Of a stretch of DNA of 41,739 nucleotides, positions 25,020 through 32,380 are shown in pieces (position 1 is the first letter of the stretch; each line of letters begins with the position of its first letter). This DNA comes from Methanothermococcus okinawensis (lineage in GTDB: Archaea > AGJL01 > Methanococci > Methanococcales > Methanococcaceae). The notes under the pieces are model-generated. The model made no database searches. It was not told the origin of the DNA and was given only the letters and a program-made list of their open reading frames with translations. The position numbers and the translations under genes were made by a program. Location: NCBI GenBank assembly GCA_015661555.1, contig DQVW01000056.1, forward strand, positions 1 to 41,739, given 5' to 3'.

Positions 25020-25896
25020 AAAAAGGAAAGTACTCCCTCTTTATTACAGGCACCTCTGAGAAACAGTCCAGGGTCATGGCGTTAAGAAGGTATCCATCTA
25101 AACCCTTTAAATTAACCAGTAGACACCCCTTGATAGTAACCCTGATATCAGGTGCCCTCTTCCCCATCTCATCCACTAGAAGTAGGAGATCCCTTACCCT
25201 TCCAACACCATCCACATTACAGATACCCTCTAGCCTATCCCTGTTTCCCCTGTGGACTATCAGGTGGTGTACCATTATCTCCTTAACCTTGCTCTCCCTA
25301 CTTAAGATCTCCGAGAGTTCTATTAACTCCTCCCTGTTAAAACCTGGGATATACACACTTCTAACTATGGTGTAGAAATATTTAGAGGCTATTTTTATAT
25401 TCTCCAGTATCCTCTCGAAGGTTTTAGATCCAGTTATTCTCTCATGGGTTTCTGGGGTGGAGGCACTTAGACTTACCATGAGGATATCCAGCCCTAGATC
25501 TTTAAATTCCTTTATTAAGTCCTTATCGAGATTCACCCCATTTGTCTGGAGGTCACACCTTAAGTTAAGGGACTTTGTAAATTCAATAGCTCTTTTAACC
25601 TTCTCTGGATAGAGTAGGGGCTCCCCATACTGACTGATGGTTATAGCTGTGTAGTTTTTAGTATCAGGATTTTTAGGATCTATACCGTATATACCCTCTT
25701 TCACTTTAACTAACCGGGAGTAACAAAATATACAGTTATGTTGGCACCTCTGGGTAATCTCGATGGAGGGGTGGTGATAGGGGTTAGGATTACTTAAGTC
25801 TAGACCTTGACAACCTATACAGTGCTTAGAAACCTTTAGATTATTTACAATATCCTCTAACCTGTCACAGATATCATTTCGAAGAAGGATCCTGAT
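24997..25896 (-). CDS. radical SAM protein with no conventional start codon
   Basis: The frame contains the radical SAM motif CQHNCIFC (CX3CX2C) encoded at about 25723-25746, followed by ISQYGEPLL, LQTNG and VSLSAS segments of the fold. An extra CIGC pair lies about 22 residues before the motif. The open frame runs from a TGA at 25909-25911 but has no ATG, GTG or TTG upstream of the motif. The first GTG, at 25704, would delete the cluster ligands. GAGGGTGG at 25901-25908 is an ideal ribosome-binding site for the ATC codon at 25894-25896, so I placed the start there tentatively. A frameshift or a recent mutation is the alternative. It follows the L14e gene and overlaps idsA at the 3' end. Its substrate is unknown. 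Confidence 0.65.
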   Translation of the reverse strand: MRILLRNDICDRLEDIVNNLKVSKHCIGCQGLDLSNPNPYHHPSIEITQRCQHNCIFCYSRLVKVKEGIYGIDPKNPDTKNYTAITISQYGEPLLYPEKVKRAIEFTKSLNLRCDLQTNGVNLDKDLIKEFKDLGLDILMVSLSASTPETHERITGSKTFERILENIKIASKYFYTIVRSVYIPGFNREELIELSEILSRESKVKEIMVHHLIVHRGNRDRLEGICNVDGVGRVRDLLLLVDEMGKRAPDIRVTIKGCLLVNLKGLDGYLLNAMTLDCFSEVPVIKREYFPFFNTPSPL

Positions 25897-25929
25897 AGTT
25901 CCACCCTCTCAAGAGGATAAAAAAAGTAG

Positions 25930-26166
25930 TTATTCCAAAAGCCCTGCTGCATCTAGTGCCAACTTAACCTCCTCAGTTGAGGCACCCTTTTTAATATCTA
26001 CCTTCTTCTCAGTGGGCTCTATATGTTTTATATTACATCTCCTCCTTTTCACATTTCCATCTATTAGGACAAAGTTTTTATCTATCACGTCTACTATGAC
26101 GCAGATCTTTCCTGCCTCTCTTCCCATAGTTTTAACACATACCCTTCCCACTTCAATTGCAGCCAT
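25930..26166 (-). CDS. rpl14e: 50S ribosomal protein L14e
   Basis: A 78-residue ribosomal protein of the KOW-type L14e family. It begins AAIEVGRVCVKTMGREAGKI and contains VDVIDKNFVLIDGNVKRRRCNIKHIEP, as expected for archaeal L14e. The ATG has a GGTGA site. It sits 10 bases after cmk and is preceded by L34e, an order common in archaea. Confidence 0.94.
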   Translation of the reverse strand: MAAIEVGRVCVKTMGREAGKICVIVDVIDKNFVLIDGNVKRRRCNIKHIEPTEKKVDIKKGASTEEVKLALDAAGLLE

Positions 26167-26176
26167 TCTTTCACCT

Positions 26177-26716
26177 TTACTCTTTTTTTAAACTGTCTAT
26201 ACACTTACAGATGATGTTAAATACACCCTCCACGTCCCAACGTGAGGTATCTATGACCAGATGGTAGATAGAGAGATCCTCTAGATCTATGTCGTAAATC
26301 TCTTTATAACGTTTTTTCTCACTTTTCTCCCTCTCAATCATTTCCGAGAGTGTTTTTTCCATATCCTTCTTTTCCCTCTTACTTATCCTCTCACATCTAA
26401 CCATTGGAGGAGCCTTTAACCATATGGAAAGTGTTGGTTCTATGTTATGTTTTTTCAGTATCCACGCTGTAAGTCGTCCCTCTAGTACTACATTCCCCTC
26501 CTTTGCAATTTCCACCTGCATGGCGTCTATCTTTCTATCTATCTCTGGATGCTCCTCTGCATACTTACTGAACTCTGAGAGGTCCATGTTCATCTTTTTG
26601 GCCATCTCCCTGAAGATAAACCCTGCGCATACATGTTTCAATCCATACTTTTTAGCAATCATCTTAGATATTGTCGTTGTTCCACTACCTGGAGGTCCTC
26701 CAATGGTTATTATCAT
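26177..26716 (-). CDS. cmk: cytidylate kinase
   Basis: An archaeal CMP/dCMP kinase of 179 residues. The P-loop GGPPGSGTTTISK lies at 5-17. GRLTAWILKKH near 80, and the lid region with RCERISKREKKDME near 107, match the family. Thr replaces the usual Lys in the GxGTT loop, which is typical of archaeal cmk. I prefer the ATG at 26716, which has GGTG at normal spacing; the GTG at 26719 is the alternative. The gene lies between L34e and L14e. Confidence 0.93.
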   Translation of the reverse strand: MIITIGGPPGSGTTTISKMIAKKYGLKHVCAGFIFREMAKKMNMDLSEFSKYAEEHPEIDRKIDAMQVEIAKEGNVVLEGRLTAWILKKHNIEPTLSIWLKAPPMVRCERISKREKKDMEKTLSEMIEREKSEKKRYKEIYDIDLEDLSIYHLVIDTSRWDVEGVFNIICKCIDSLKKE

Positions 26717-26733
26717 CACAACACCTTATATCT

Positions 26734-27009
26734 TTAAAGTTCTAGATTTCTTGCCCTCTCAATCATCAACCTTCTTAGACACCTTGGACAGAGGTAACCA
26801 CCGTATGGTCTCTCAGGTCTTTTCTCTGTTTTGGATAATTTTCTTATCTCAGAGGGCCTACCCCTTGGGACACCATTCAGGATGGCGCCACATTGGGCAC
26901 ACTTTGCCTTATCAGGTTTTCTCCTCCTGTAGTGTATCAACGTTCTGTTACCAGGACCCCTCTTAAAAACCTTCTTTAGAGATCTAGACCTGTACCTTGG
27001 AGCAGGCAT
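26734..27009 (-). CDS. rpl34e: 50S ribosomal protein L34e
   Basis: A 91-residue basic protein beginning PAPRYRSRSLKKVFKRGPG. A zinc-binding CAQCG near 38-42 pairs with CPRC near 77-80, and RPSEIRKLSKTEKRPERPYGG lies between them. This is archaeal L34e. The ATG at 27009 is preceded by AGGAGGTATCT. An in-frame ATG 45 bases upstream lacks such a site and would add a hydrophobic tail foreign to the family. It heads the L34e-cmk-L14e-radical SAM run. Confidence 0.95.
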   Translation of the reverse strand: MPAPRYRSRSLKKVFKRGPGNRTLIHYRRRKPDKAKCAQCGAILNGVPRGRPSEIRKLSKTEKRPERPYGGYLCPRCLRRLMIERARNLEL

Positions 27010-27112
27010 ATAGATACCTCCTAGATGTTTATAAAATAAAAATAGCAGGGTCATTACTTAATTAGAAAGAGGGTATACCTCCTACTATTTAAATCTTTCG
27101 TAGAGGGAGAGC

Positions 27113-28108
27113 TTGAAGGAAATAGATATTAAGGAGCTAAAGAGGTACTGCAATCCCTCCTATCTTACTATTAGAAGGGATAAGATCATTGTAAACAGTA
27201 GAAGACTAGCTGGGATATCCAGGGCAAAGAAGGAGAAGATAGAGAGGAGATTTAAAATACCTGTGATCTACTCTGAGAGCTACGAGTTAATATCCCAGAA
27301 GATGGGGAGGTATATATCCAAATACCGTATCATATCCCCTGGGGACGTATTGATAGTAGGTTTAAGTGGAGGTAAGGATAGTTTAGCACTACTTCATCTC
27401 CTGGAGTCCTATAGACGTAGATTTGGGGTGAAGATATATGCAGTCACTGTCGATGTAAATGTAGGGGGTATTAGACCTTGGCACCCTGGAAGCGAAAGTG
27501 TAAAAAAGATATCTGAGCACTGTGAGGCTCTAAGTATCCCCCACAGGGTGATATCCTTTCAGGAGGATGTGGTTAAGATGTCTAAACTACTCTCAGATAA
27601 CTCCACAGGTATTGTATACTCTCCCTGCTTCTCCTGTTCCATAGTGAGAAGATATCTCCTAACTAACTTTGCCATGGAGTTAGTTGAGAAGGGAATTGAG
27701 AAAAACAGTATAAAGATATGCCTGGGACACACCTTGGAGGATAACTCAGATACTGTACTGGCCAATATCTTTAAGGGGGATATTATAAGGGTTTTGGAAC
27801 CTATTAAGAATTTTGAGGAGATCACCTTCGACTTCAAAGAGTTTAAACTTACACTACCACCATGTACCATAGTAAGACCCCTACTAAGTGTCTCTGAAAA
27901 GGACATCCTGAAGGCCTTGGAGGAGTGTGGTATCCAGTACTACAGAGATAAGGAGGTATGCCCCTACAGTAGGGATAGAGGAGACAGTATTAGGAGGAGA
28001 TGTCACGAGATACTGGAGGACCTTGAGAGGGATGTAAAAAATATTAGGGAGATGGTGGTCTCCTCCGTGTTAAAGTCTATAGAGTACTACAGGAACAGGG
28101 ATATTTAA
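27113..28108 (+). CDS. TtuA/TtcA-like tRNA thiolation ATPase
   Basis: A 331-residue PP-loop enzyme. SGGKDS (85-90) is the ATP-binding loop. Cys172 and Cys175 (CFSC) and Cys283 (CPYS) are positioned like the three cluster ligands of TtuA/TtcA, which thiolate uridine 54 or cytidine 32 in tRNA. The target here is not fixed by sequence. The first 75 residues replace the N-terminal zinc finger of TtuA with a basic segment containing no CxxC pair, and no C-terminal zinc finger is seen. The start is TTG at 27113 after GAGGGAGA. It is divergent from L34e. Confidence 0.8.
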   Translation: MKEIDIKELKRYCNPSYLTIRRDKIIVNSRRLAGISRAKKEKIERRFKIPVIYSESYELISQKMGRYISKYRIISPGDVLIVGLSGGKDSLALLHLLESYRRRFGVKIYAVTVDVNVGGIRPWHPGSESVKKISEHCEALSIPHRVISFQEDVVKMSKLLSDNSTGIVYSPCFSCSIVRRYLLTNFAMELVEKGIEKNSIKICLGHTLEDNSDTVLANIFKGDIIRVLEPIKNFEEITFDFKEFKLTLPPCTIVRPLLSVSEKDILKALEECGIQYYRDKEVCPYSRDRGDSIRRRCHEILEDLERDVKNIREMVVSSVLKSIEYYRNRDI

Positions 28109-28149
28109 GCTGTTCCTTCTCTCGAGGTTGGACAGTCCTATAGGAAATA

Positions 28150-28159
28150 TTTATAAATA
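28150..28159 (+). promoter_or_regulatory. TATA box of the beta-propeller gene
   Basis: GGAAATATTTATAAATAATA contains a strong TATA element, with purine-rich bases ahead of it as expected for a BRE. It lies 66 bases before the ATG, allowing a leader of about 40 bases that ends in GGTGAT. Confidence 0.5.
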
Positions 28160-28215
28160 ATATTAGGTCAGAAAAAAGGAGTGTAAAAAGAGATCGTTTT
28201 AATTTAGGTGATAAA

Positions 28216-29829
28216 ATGAGGGAAAAACTACTAATACTGGCCCTGGCAGTAATGCTAAGTTTAGTAAATGTGGTCTACTCTGAGAATGAGGAGGGTTTAC
28301 TTTGGAAATACGAGACAGAGAGTGAAATTAACTCAGTAGCTATGTCCGCTGATGGAGAGTATATAGTTGCTGGAAGTGGAACCTATTATACCATTGGAGA
28401 AGGGGGGAAAGTATATATCTTCAATAAAAAGGGGCAGGTGTTAAGAAATTACAAGACAGAATATATAGTTAACTCGGTGGCAATAACACCAGATGGAGAG
28501 TATATAGTTGCTGGAAGTGGTGACGACCATGTCTACTTCTTCAACGTGGACGGTATCTTACTGTGGAACTATAAAACAAAGGGTGGTGTTAACTCTGTAG
28601 CCCTGACCTCAGATGGGAAGTACATAGTTGCTGGTAGTAATGGCGACCATGTCTACCTACTAGATAGGGATGGGGTATTACTATGGAAGTATAGAATAGA
28701 CGGTAATGTCCTATCGGTGGCAATAACACCTGATGGAAGATATATAGTCGCTGGAAGTGACGATAACCATGTATACTTCTTCAACAGAGAGGGAGTACTA
28801 CTGTGGAAGTATAAAACAGATGGGGATGTTAGATCCATAGCCATAACACCTGATGGTAAGTATATAGCTACAGGGAGTGGGGACTACGCATACCACGGTT
28901 ACAGTAATTCAGGGCAAGTTTGTCTCTTTAACAGGGAGGGAGTACTACTGTGGGACTACTGGACAGATGGTAGTGTTAACTCAGTGGCAGTATCTACAGA
29001 TGGAGAGTGTGTAGTTGCTGGGAGTGATGACAGCTATGTATACTTCTTCAACAAAGATGGAGTGCTAGTGTGGAGATATAAAACCGATGGGAATGTCAAC
29101 TCTGTATCAATAACACCAAATGGAGAGTATATAGTTGCAGGGAGTAAATCCAACAAAGTCTACTTCTTAAACAGTGAAGGAGAGTTACTCTGGGATCACT
29201 GGGTAGACGGGCATGCTAAGTCAGTGGCAATAACACCTGATGGAAGGTATATAGCTGTAGGAAGTGGTGGCTACTTGGGAGGGGAGGTATATCTCTTCAG
29301 CCCCTGGGAGGCAATACTGAAAAAGATAATAGAGGACGCCAAGTCAACTATCTCTAGAATAAAGATGAAATACGATGTAAAAGAGGCTGAGATACTTCTT
29401 GCCCAGGCAGAGGCTGCATTTAAGAAGGGAGATTACGACAAGGCAGAAGAACTTGCCCTGAAGGCCAAGAAAAAAGCTATCGAGATAAGTGAGCAGGCTA
29501 AGGAAGTTGAAAAGATAATAGAAGATGCCAGATTAACCATCTTAGAGGAGAAGTTAAAGTACAACGTTGAAAAGGCTGAGATACTTCTTGCCCAGGCAGA
29601 GGCTGCATTTAAAGAGGGTAACTTTAGTAAGGCAGAAGAACTTGCCCTGAAGGCAAAATCCCTTGCTCTAGACATAGATGAGGATGGAATACTCAATGAC
29701 GAGGACATGCTTCCCTATATAAACAACTACTATATCTACGCTGGAATTGGGATAATAATCGTGGCTATAGTACTGATATCTGCAGGCTTTGTAATATTCC
29801 TCTACAAGAGAAAGGACATAGGACTCTAA
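28216..29829 (+). CDS. exported membrane-anchored beta-propeller protein
   Basis: A 537-residue surface protein. A signal peptide (about 1-23, ending VVYS) leads into eight repeats of about 40 residues of the form LLWKYKTDGNVxSVAITPDGxYIVAGSxDxxVYFFNxxG, residues about 29-375. This is a PQQ/WD40-like eight-bladed propeller. Two helical repeats of 63 residues follow (EAEILLAQAEAAFKKGDY and its near copy), then an acidic DIDEDGILNDEDM loop resembling calcium-binding thrombospondin type-3 repeats. A single transmembrane helix near 504-527 precedes the basic tail KRKDIGL. The topology is type I with the propeller outside the cell. Its role is unknown; adhesion or envelope structure are guesses. 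ATG has GGTGAT upstream. Confidence 0.85.
   Translation: MREKLLILALAVMLSLVNVVYSENEEGLLWKYETESEINSVAMSADGEYIVAGSGTYYTIGEGGKVYIFNKKGQVLRNYKTEYIVNSVAITPDGEYIVAGSGDDHVYFFNVDGILLWNYKTKGGVNSVALTSDGKYIVAGSNGDHVYLLDRDGVLLWKYRIDGNVLSVAITPDGRYIVAGSDDNHVYFFNREGVLLWKYKTDGDVRSIAITPDGKYIATGSGDYAYHGYSNSGQVCLFNREGVLLWDYWTDGSVNSVAVSTDGECVVAGSDDSYVYFFNKDGVLVWRYKTDGNVNSVSITPNGEYIVAGSKSNKVYFLNSEGELLWDHWVDGHAKSVAITPDGRYIAVGSGGYLGGEVYLFSPWEAILKKIIEDAKSTISRIKMKYDVKEAEILLAQAEAAFKKGDYDKAEELALKAKKKAIEISEQAKEVEKIIEDARLTILEEKLKYNVEKAEILLAQAEAAFKEGNFSKAEELALKAKSLALDIDEDGILNDEDMLPYINNYYIYAGIGIIIVAIVLISAGFVIFLYKRKDIGL
29382..29667 (+). repeat. in-frame tandem repeat with 189-base period
   Basis: Within the propeller gene, a stretch of about 39 bases starting GGCTGAGATACTTCTTGCCC at 29385 recurs at 29574. 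A second identical block, AAGGCAGAAGAACTTGCCCT, recurs at the same 189-base (63-codon) spacing. The sequence between is more diverged. The uneven identity suggests partial duplication or gene conversion of the helical repeat. Confidence 0.75.
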
Positions 29830-29834
29830 TTCCC

Positions 29835-29848
29835 TTTTTTATTTTTTT
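29835..29848 (+). terminator. T-rich tract after the beta-propeller gene
   Basis: TTTTTTATTTTTTT follows the stop by a few bases, a strong archaeal-type oligo-T signal. nob1 begins 12 bases later, so nob1 needs readthrough or its own promoter. Confidence 0.45.
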
Positions 29849-29860
29849 ATCAGGGATATA

Positions 29861-30391
29861 ATGGAGAGGGCAGTATTTACACCTAGAAAGAGATCTAAAG
29901 ATGATAACCTACTAAAGGTACTGGATGCATCCTCTTTTATACATGGTTACAACCCCTCCCTGGAGAAGGGAGAGCACTATACCACCAGTGGTGTAGTAGA
30001 GGAGGTAAAAAGTAAAAGGGATGTTATCTACCTGGCCCTGGAGTATGGGAAGTTATTTATCAGGGAACCTAGGAGGGAAACTGTAGAAAGGGTAAAAAAA
30101 GCCTCCCTAGAAACTGGAGATAATCTCTCCCAATGTGATATGGAGATACTGGCTCTGGCTATAGACCTAGGTGGAGTACTCTATACCGACGACTACGGAC
30201 TACAGAACGTTGCCAGGAAACTCTCTGTTCCATTTAGACCTGTAATTTCCAGGGGGATAAGGGAGGAGTTTACATGGAGACTTGTATGTAGGGGATGTAA
30301 GAGGGTATACGATATAGACTACCAGGAGGAGGTCTGTGAAGTCTGTGGAAGTCCCCTGGAACGAAAGAGGGTCAGAAAAAGAAAAAACTAA
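29861..30391 (+). CDS. nob1: Nob1-like rRNA endonuclease (PIN domain, zinc ribbon)
   Basis: A 176-residue protein with an N-terminal PIN domain: LKVLDASSFIHGY near 19-31, TTSGVVEEVKSK near 41-52, LSQCDMEILALAI near 89-101 and LYTDDYGLQNVA near 107-118 supply the acidic metal residues. The zinc ribbon has CRGC near 145-148 and CEVCG near 160-164, with a basic tail. Archaeal Nob1 matures the 3' end of 16S rRNA. ATG at 29861. Its stop overlaps that of convergent mdh by four bases. Confidence 0.92.
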   Translation: MERAVFTPRKRSKDDNLLKVLDASSFIHGYNPSLEKGEHYTTSGVVEEVKSKRDVIYLALEYGKLFIREPRRETVERVKKASLETGDNLSQCDMEILALAIDLGGVLYTDDYGLQNVARKLSVPFRPVISRGIREEFTWRLVCRGCKRVYDIDYQEEVCEVCGSPLERKRVRKRKN

Positions 30392-31332
30392 ATATCTTTT
30401 ATACTTTCCCAGCAGGCCTTTAAAACCTGGACAGAGTGTTTAAAGGTTTCAAGTTCCTCGGGACTGATCTTTATAGGTACTATCTCCTCCACACCTTTCC
30501 TACCTAACTTAACTGGCACCCCGATACATACACCCCCTATACCGTCTATCTCCCCATCTAGATATGTGGAGAGTGTTAACACTCTTTTGTCATCGTTGAT
30601 TATAGTCTTTATTACGTTAACTACTGCAGAGGCTGGACCGTACTCTGAACCTCCTTTTAGCCTAATTATCTCCTCTCCCCTATTCTTTACAAGTTCCACA
30701 ACCTCTTTGTAGGGGAAATTCTCAAAACCTGGCATCCTGCTTATAGGTATACCCCCAATTGCCGTTGCACTTAAAAGGGGTACCATGGTATCTCCATGTT
30801 CCCCTATGATTCTAGTCCTTACCTCCCCAATATGTACTCCAAAGTACTTTGCAATAGCCACCTTAAACCTCATGGAGTCTAGATGGGTACCTAGTCCAAA
30901 GACCTGGCTCCTGTCATAACCACTTTCAAATAGTGCCTTCTGGGTCATGATATCTACAGGGTTAGTTACTATGAACAACTTGGTATCACAGGTCTTAGAT
31001 ATGTCCTTAACGTAGTTCTTGATGATCTTTGCATTTACCTTCGCCAGATCCAATCTGGACATACCGTCCTTCCTTGGCACCCCTGCAGAGATTACTGTAA
31101 TCTCACTACCATCTACAGCATCTGGAATCTCTTTATCGCTGTAGATCTCAATCTCTGCATCCCTAGCCTCAGCTGCAAGGGCGTCGTACATATCCATTCT
31201 AATACCCTCTAATTTTTTCAAGGACTTCTCCCTGGATATGAGAACTATATGTTTTATAGAGGGCTCCCTTGCAAGTAAAAAAGATACTGTAGAACCTATC
31301 CTTCCCGAGGCTCCAATAACTGCTATCTTCAT
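30388..31332 (-). CDS. mdh: malate dehydrogenase (LDH-like type)
   Basis: A 314-residue LDH/MDH-fold enzyme. The dinucleotide loop IAVIGASGRIGSTVSFLL spans 3-20. The second strand ends LISREKS, where Ser-Arg instead of an acidic residue favours NADP. AGVPRKDGMSRLDL near 89, VTNPVDIMT near 125 and GEHGDTMVPLLS near 182 are catalytic or substrate-binding segments. It interconverts malate and oxaloacetate in the incomplete reductive branch of methanococcal carbon metabolism. The ATG has GGTGGAAGG. A cluster of inverted repeats lies directly upstream. Confidence 0.93.
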   Translation of the reverse strand: MKIAVIGASGRIGSTVSFLLAREPSIKHIVLISREKSLKKLEGIRMDMYDALAAEARDAEIEIYSDKEIPDAVDGSEITVISAGVPRKDGMSRLDLAKVNAKIIKNYVKDISKTCDTKLFIVTNPVDIMTQKALFESGYDRSQVFGLGTHLDSMRFKVAIAKYFGVHIGEVRTRIIGEHGDTMVPLLSATAIGGIPISRMPGFENFPYKEVVELVKNRGEEIIRLKGGSEYGPASAVVNVIKTIINDDKRVLTLSTYLDGEIDGIGGVCIGVPVKLGRKGVEEIVPIKISPEELETFKHSVQVLKACWESIKDI

Positions 31333-31343
31333 CCTTCCACCAG

Positions 31344-31402
31344 TAATACTTTTGAATGAAAAGTATTAAATAGTATTACTAACAAGGTGAATAGTAATAC
31401 TA
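31344..31402. promoter_or_regulatory. two adjacent perfect inverted repeats upstream of mdh
   Basis: TAATACTTTT (31344-31353) and AAAAGTATTA (31359-31368) are exact inverted copies separated by five bases. TAGTATTACT (31371-31380) and AGTAATACTA (31393-31402) form a second exact pair separated by twelve. All four share the core AGTATTA or its complement. They begin 12 bases upstream of the mdh ATG, in the 150-base gap before a small plus-strand gene. This looks like an operator for a repressor or activator; the first pair could also form a hairpin in the mdh leader. Confidence 0.6.
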
Positions 31403-31482
31403 AGCCTTTTAGAAAGTAATATATAGTTAAAGTTTTCTTTAACTTATATCAAGTATTCTTTAACACTGTGGAGGTTTTTACC

Positions 31483-31701
31483 ATGGAGAGGGATAGGGAC
31501 ACCCTGGGTATGGAGGAGATAGATATTTTGGCCATTGGATTACTGCTCACAGCCCCTATGATGTCTGACTACGAGATGAGGTGTATCTTAGGAAAATTGA
31601 AAAAAATAGCTAAAAAAAAGAAGGTGGCCAGTTACAAAAGTATCAACGAGATACTAGATGAGTGGGCCAACAAGGCCTATCACTTGACTATGAAGTACTA
31701 G
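31483..31701 (+). CDS. small hypothetical protein
   Basis: A 72-residue protein beginning MERDRDTLGMEEIDILAIG. A hydrophobic stretch, IDILAIGLLLTAPMM, is followed by a very basic KLKKIAKKKK segment and an acidic helix. I do not recognise the family. ATG at 31483 has GGAGGT at good spacing; a GTG at 31468 would overlap that site. It is divergent from mdh across the inverted-repeat region. Its stop abuts the stop of a small gene on the other strand. Confidence 0.7.
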   Translation: MERDRDTLGMEEIDILAIGLLLTAPMMSDYEMRCILGKLKKIAKKKKVASYKSINEILDEWANKAYHLTMKY

Positions 31702-31830
31702 TTACCAACCTAGTAGGAAGTAAGGTATTAGGGAGAGGAGCATAATCAGCCCAACAACTATAGCCAGTATTTTCCTCATCCCTATATTTTTATATCTCTT
31801 GTTGTATTTATTTTTATCCCTTCTCCTCAT
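31702..31830 (-). CDS. small single-pass membrane protein, 42 residues
   Basis: The frame encodes a basic N-terminus (MRRRDKNKYNKRYKN) followed by a hydrophobic helix (residues about 20-40, KILAIVVGLIMLLSLIPYFL) and GW at the end. Its ATG overlaps the last 17 bases of the CYTH gene, with GGAGAAGG of that gene just inside. Its TAA directly abuts the TAG of the opposite small gene, so no base is left over between them. The fit into the gap and the positive-inside topology support a real gene. Function is unknown. Confidence 0.6.
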   Translation of the reverse strand: MRRRDKNKYNKRYKNIGMRKILAIVVGLIMLLSLIPYFLLGW

Positions 31831-32380
31831 AGCTATCCCTAAGTTCCAGATAGGATGCTCTTATCAATTCTTTCTTATCTAAACCTAGGGATCTTATAAG
31901 ATCCATAAGTTCCCCAATAGCATCCTCTTTTTCAGATTTAGATTTAACACTTTTTTCACATTCAAGGAAGTACCCTATACCCTCCACCCTATCTATAGAT
32001 ACCAGTATATCACCTTTTCTGTATATCTCCCTTACCTTCCTAATTGGGGGTATCTTTTTAAATCCAAGTTTTTCCAGTATAGTCTTTGTGGTGTCCCCAT
32101 TCTCCATACCCACCTGATACTCCTCCCTGGTCTTAGATATGCTGTCCAACTTTGGACCTTTATAGGTTAGATAGTATCTCCTCTCTCCCTTCTCTAGGTC
32201 TATGGACTCCCTTACCCTGAGAGCCTCGTCAGTTTCTCTAAAATCCCTGTCTATACCGTTGAAGTAGGTATCTATCTCCTCCACTATTCTACACCTTTTA
32301 AATCCCAAATCCCTCAATTTATGGGAAAGGTCCTCCACCTCTTCCCTATCCACCTTAACCTTTAACTCCACCTCTATCAT
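31814..32380 (-). CDS. CYTH-domain protein (class IV adenylate cyclase/triphosphatase-like)
   Basis: A 188-residue protein with the N-terminal CYTH signature EVELKVKVD (ExExK) and alternating charged strands: EALRVRES, RYYLTYKGPKL, KTREEYQVG, KVREIYRKGDILVSIDRVEGIGYFLECE. The fold binds inorganic or organic triphosphates in a tunnel. In archaea the usual activity is probably triphosphatase, while CyaB of Aeromonas makes cAMP. Its ATG overlaps the HTH-ACT stop (ATGA), so the two genes are translationally coupled. Confidence 0.88.
   Translation of the reverse strand: MIEVELKVKVDREEVEDLSHKLRDLGFKRCRIVEEIDTYFNGIDRDFRETDEALRVRESIDLEKGERRYYLTYKGPKLDSISKTREEYQVGMENGDTTKTILEKLGFKKIPPIRKVREIYRKGDILVSIDRVEGIGYFLECEKSVKSKSEKEDAIGELMDLIRSLGLDKKELIRASYLELRDSYEEKG

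Noticed and set aside
24997..25704. radical SAM gene beginning at the GTG at 25704
   Set aside because: That start would remove the CX3CX2C cluster ligands encoded at 25723-25746, which are intact and in frame.
27075..27084. second copy of ATACCTCCTA, also found at the L34e ribosome-binding site (27014-27023)
   Set aside because: Its complement TAGGAGGTAT looks like a ribosome-binding site, but no start codon follows at a usable distance, so it is probably chance.
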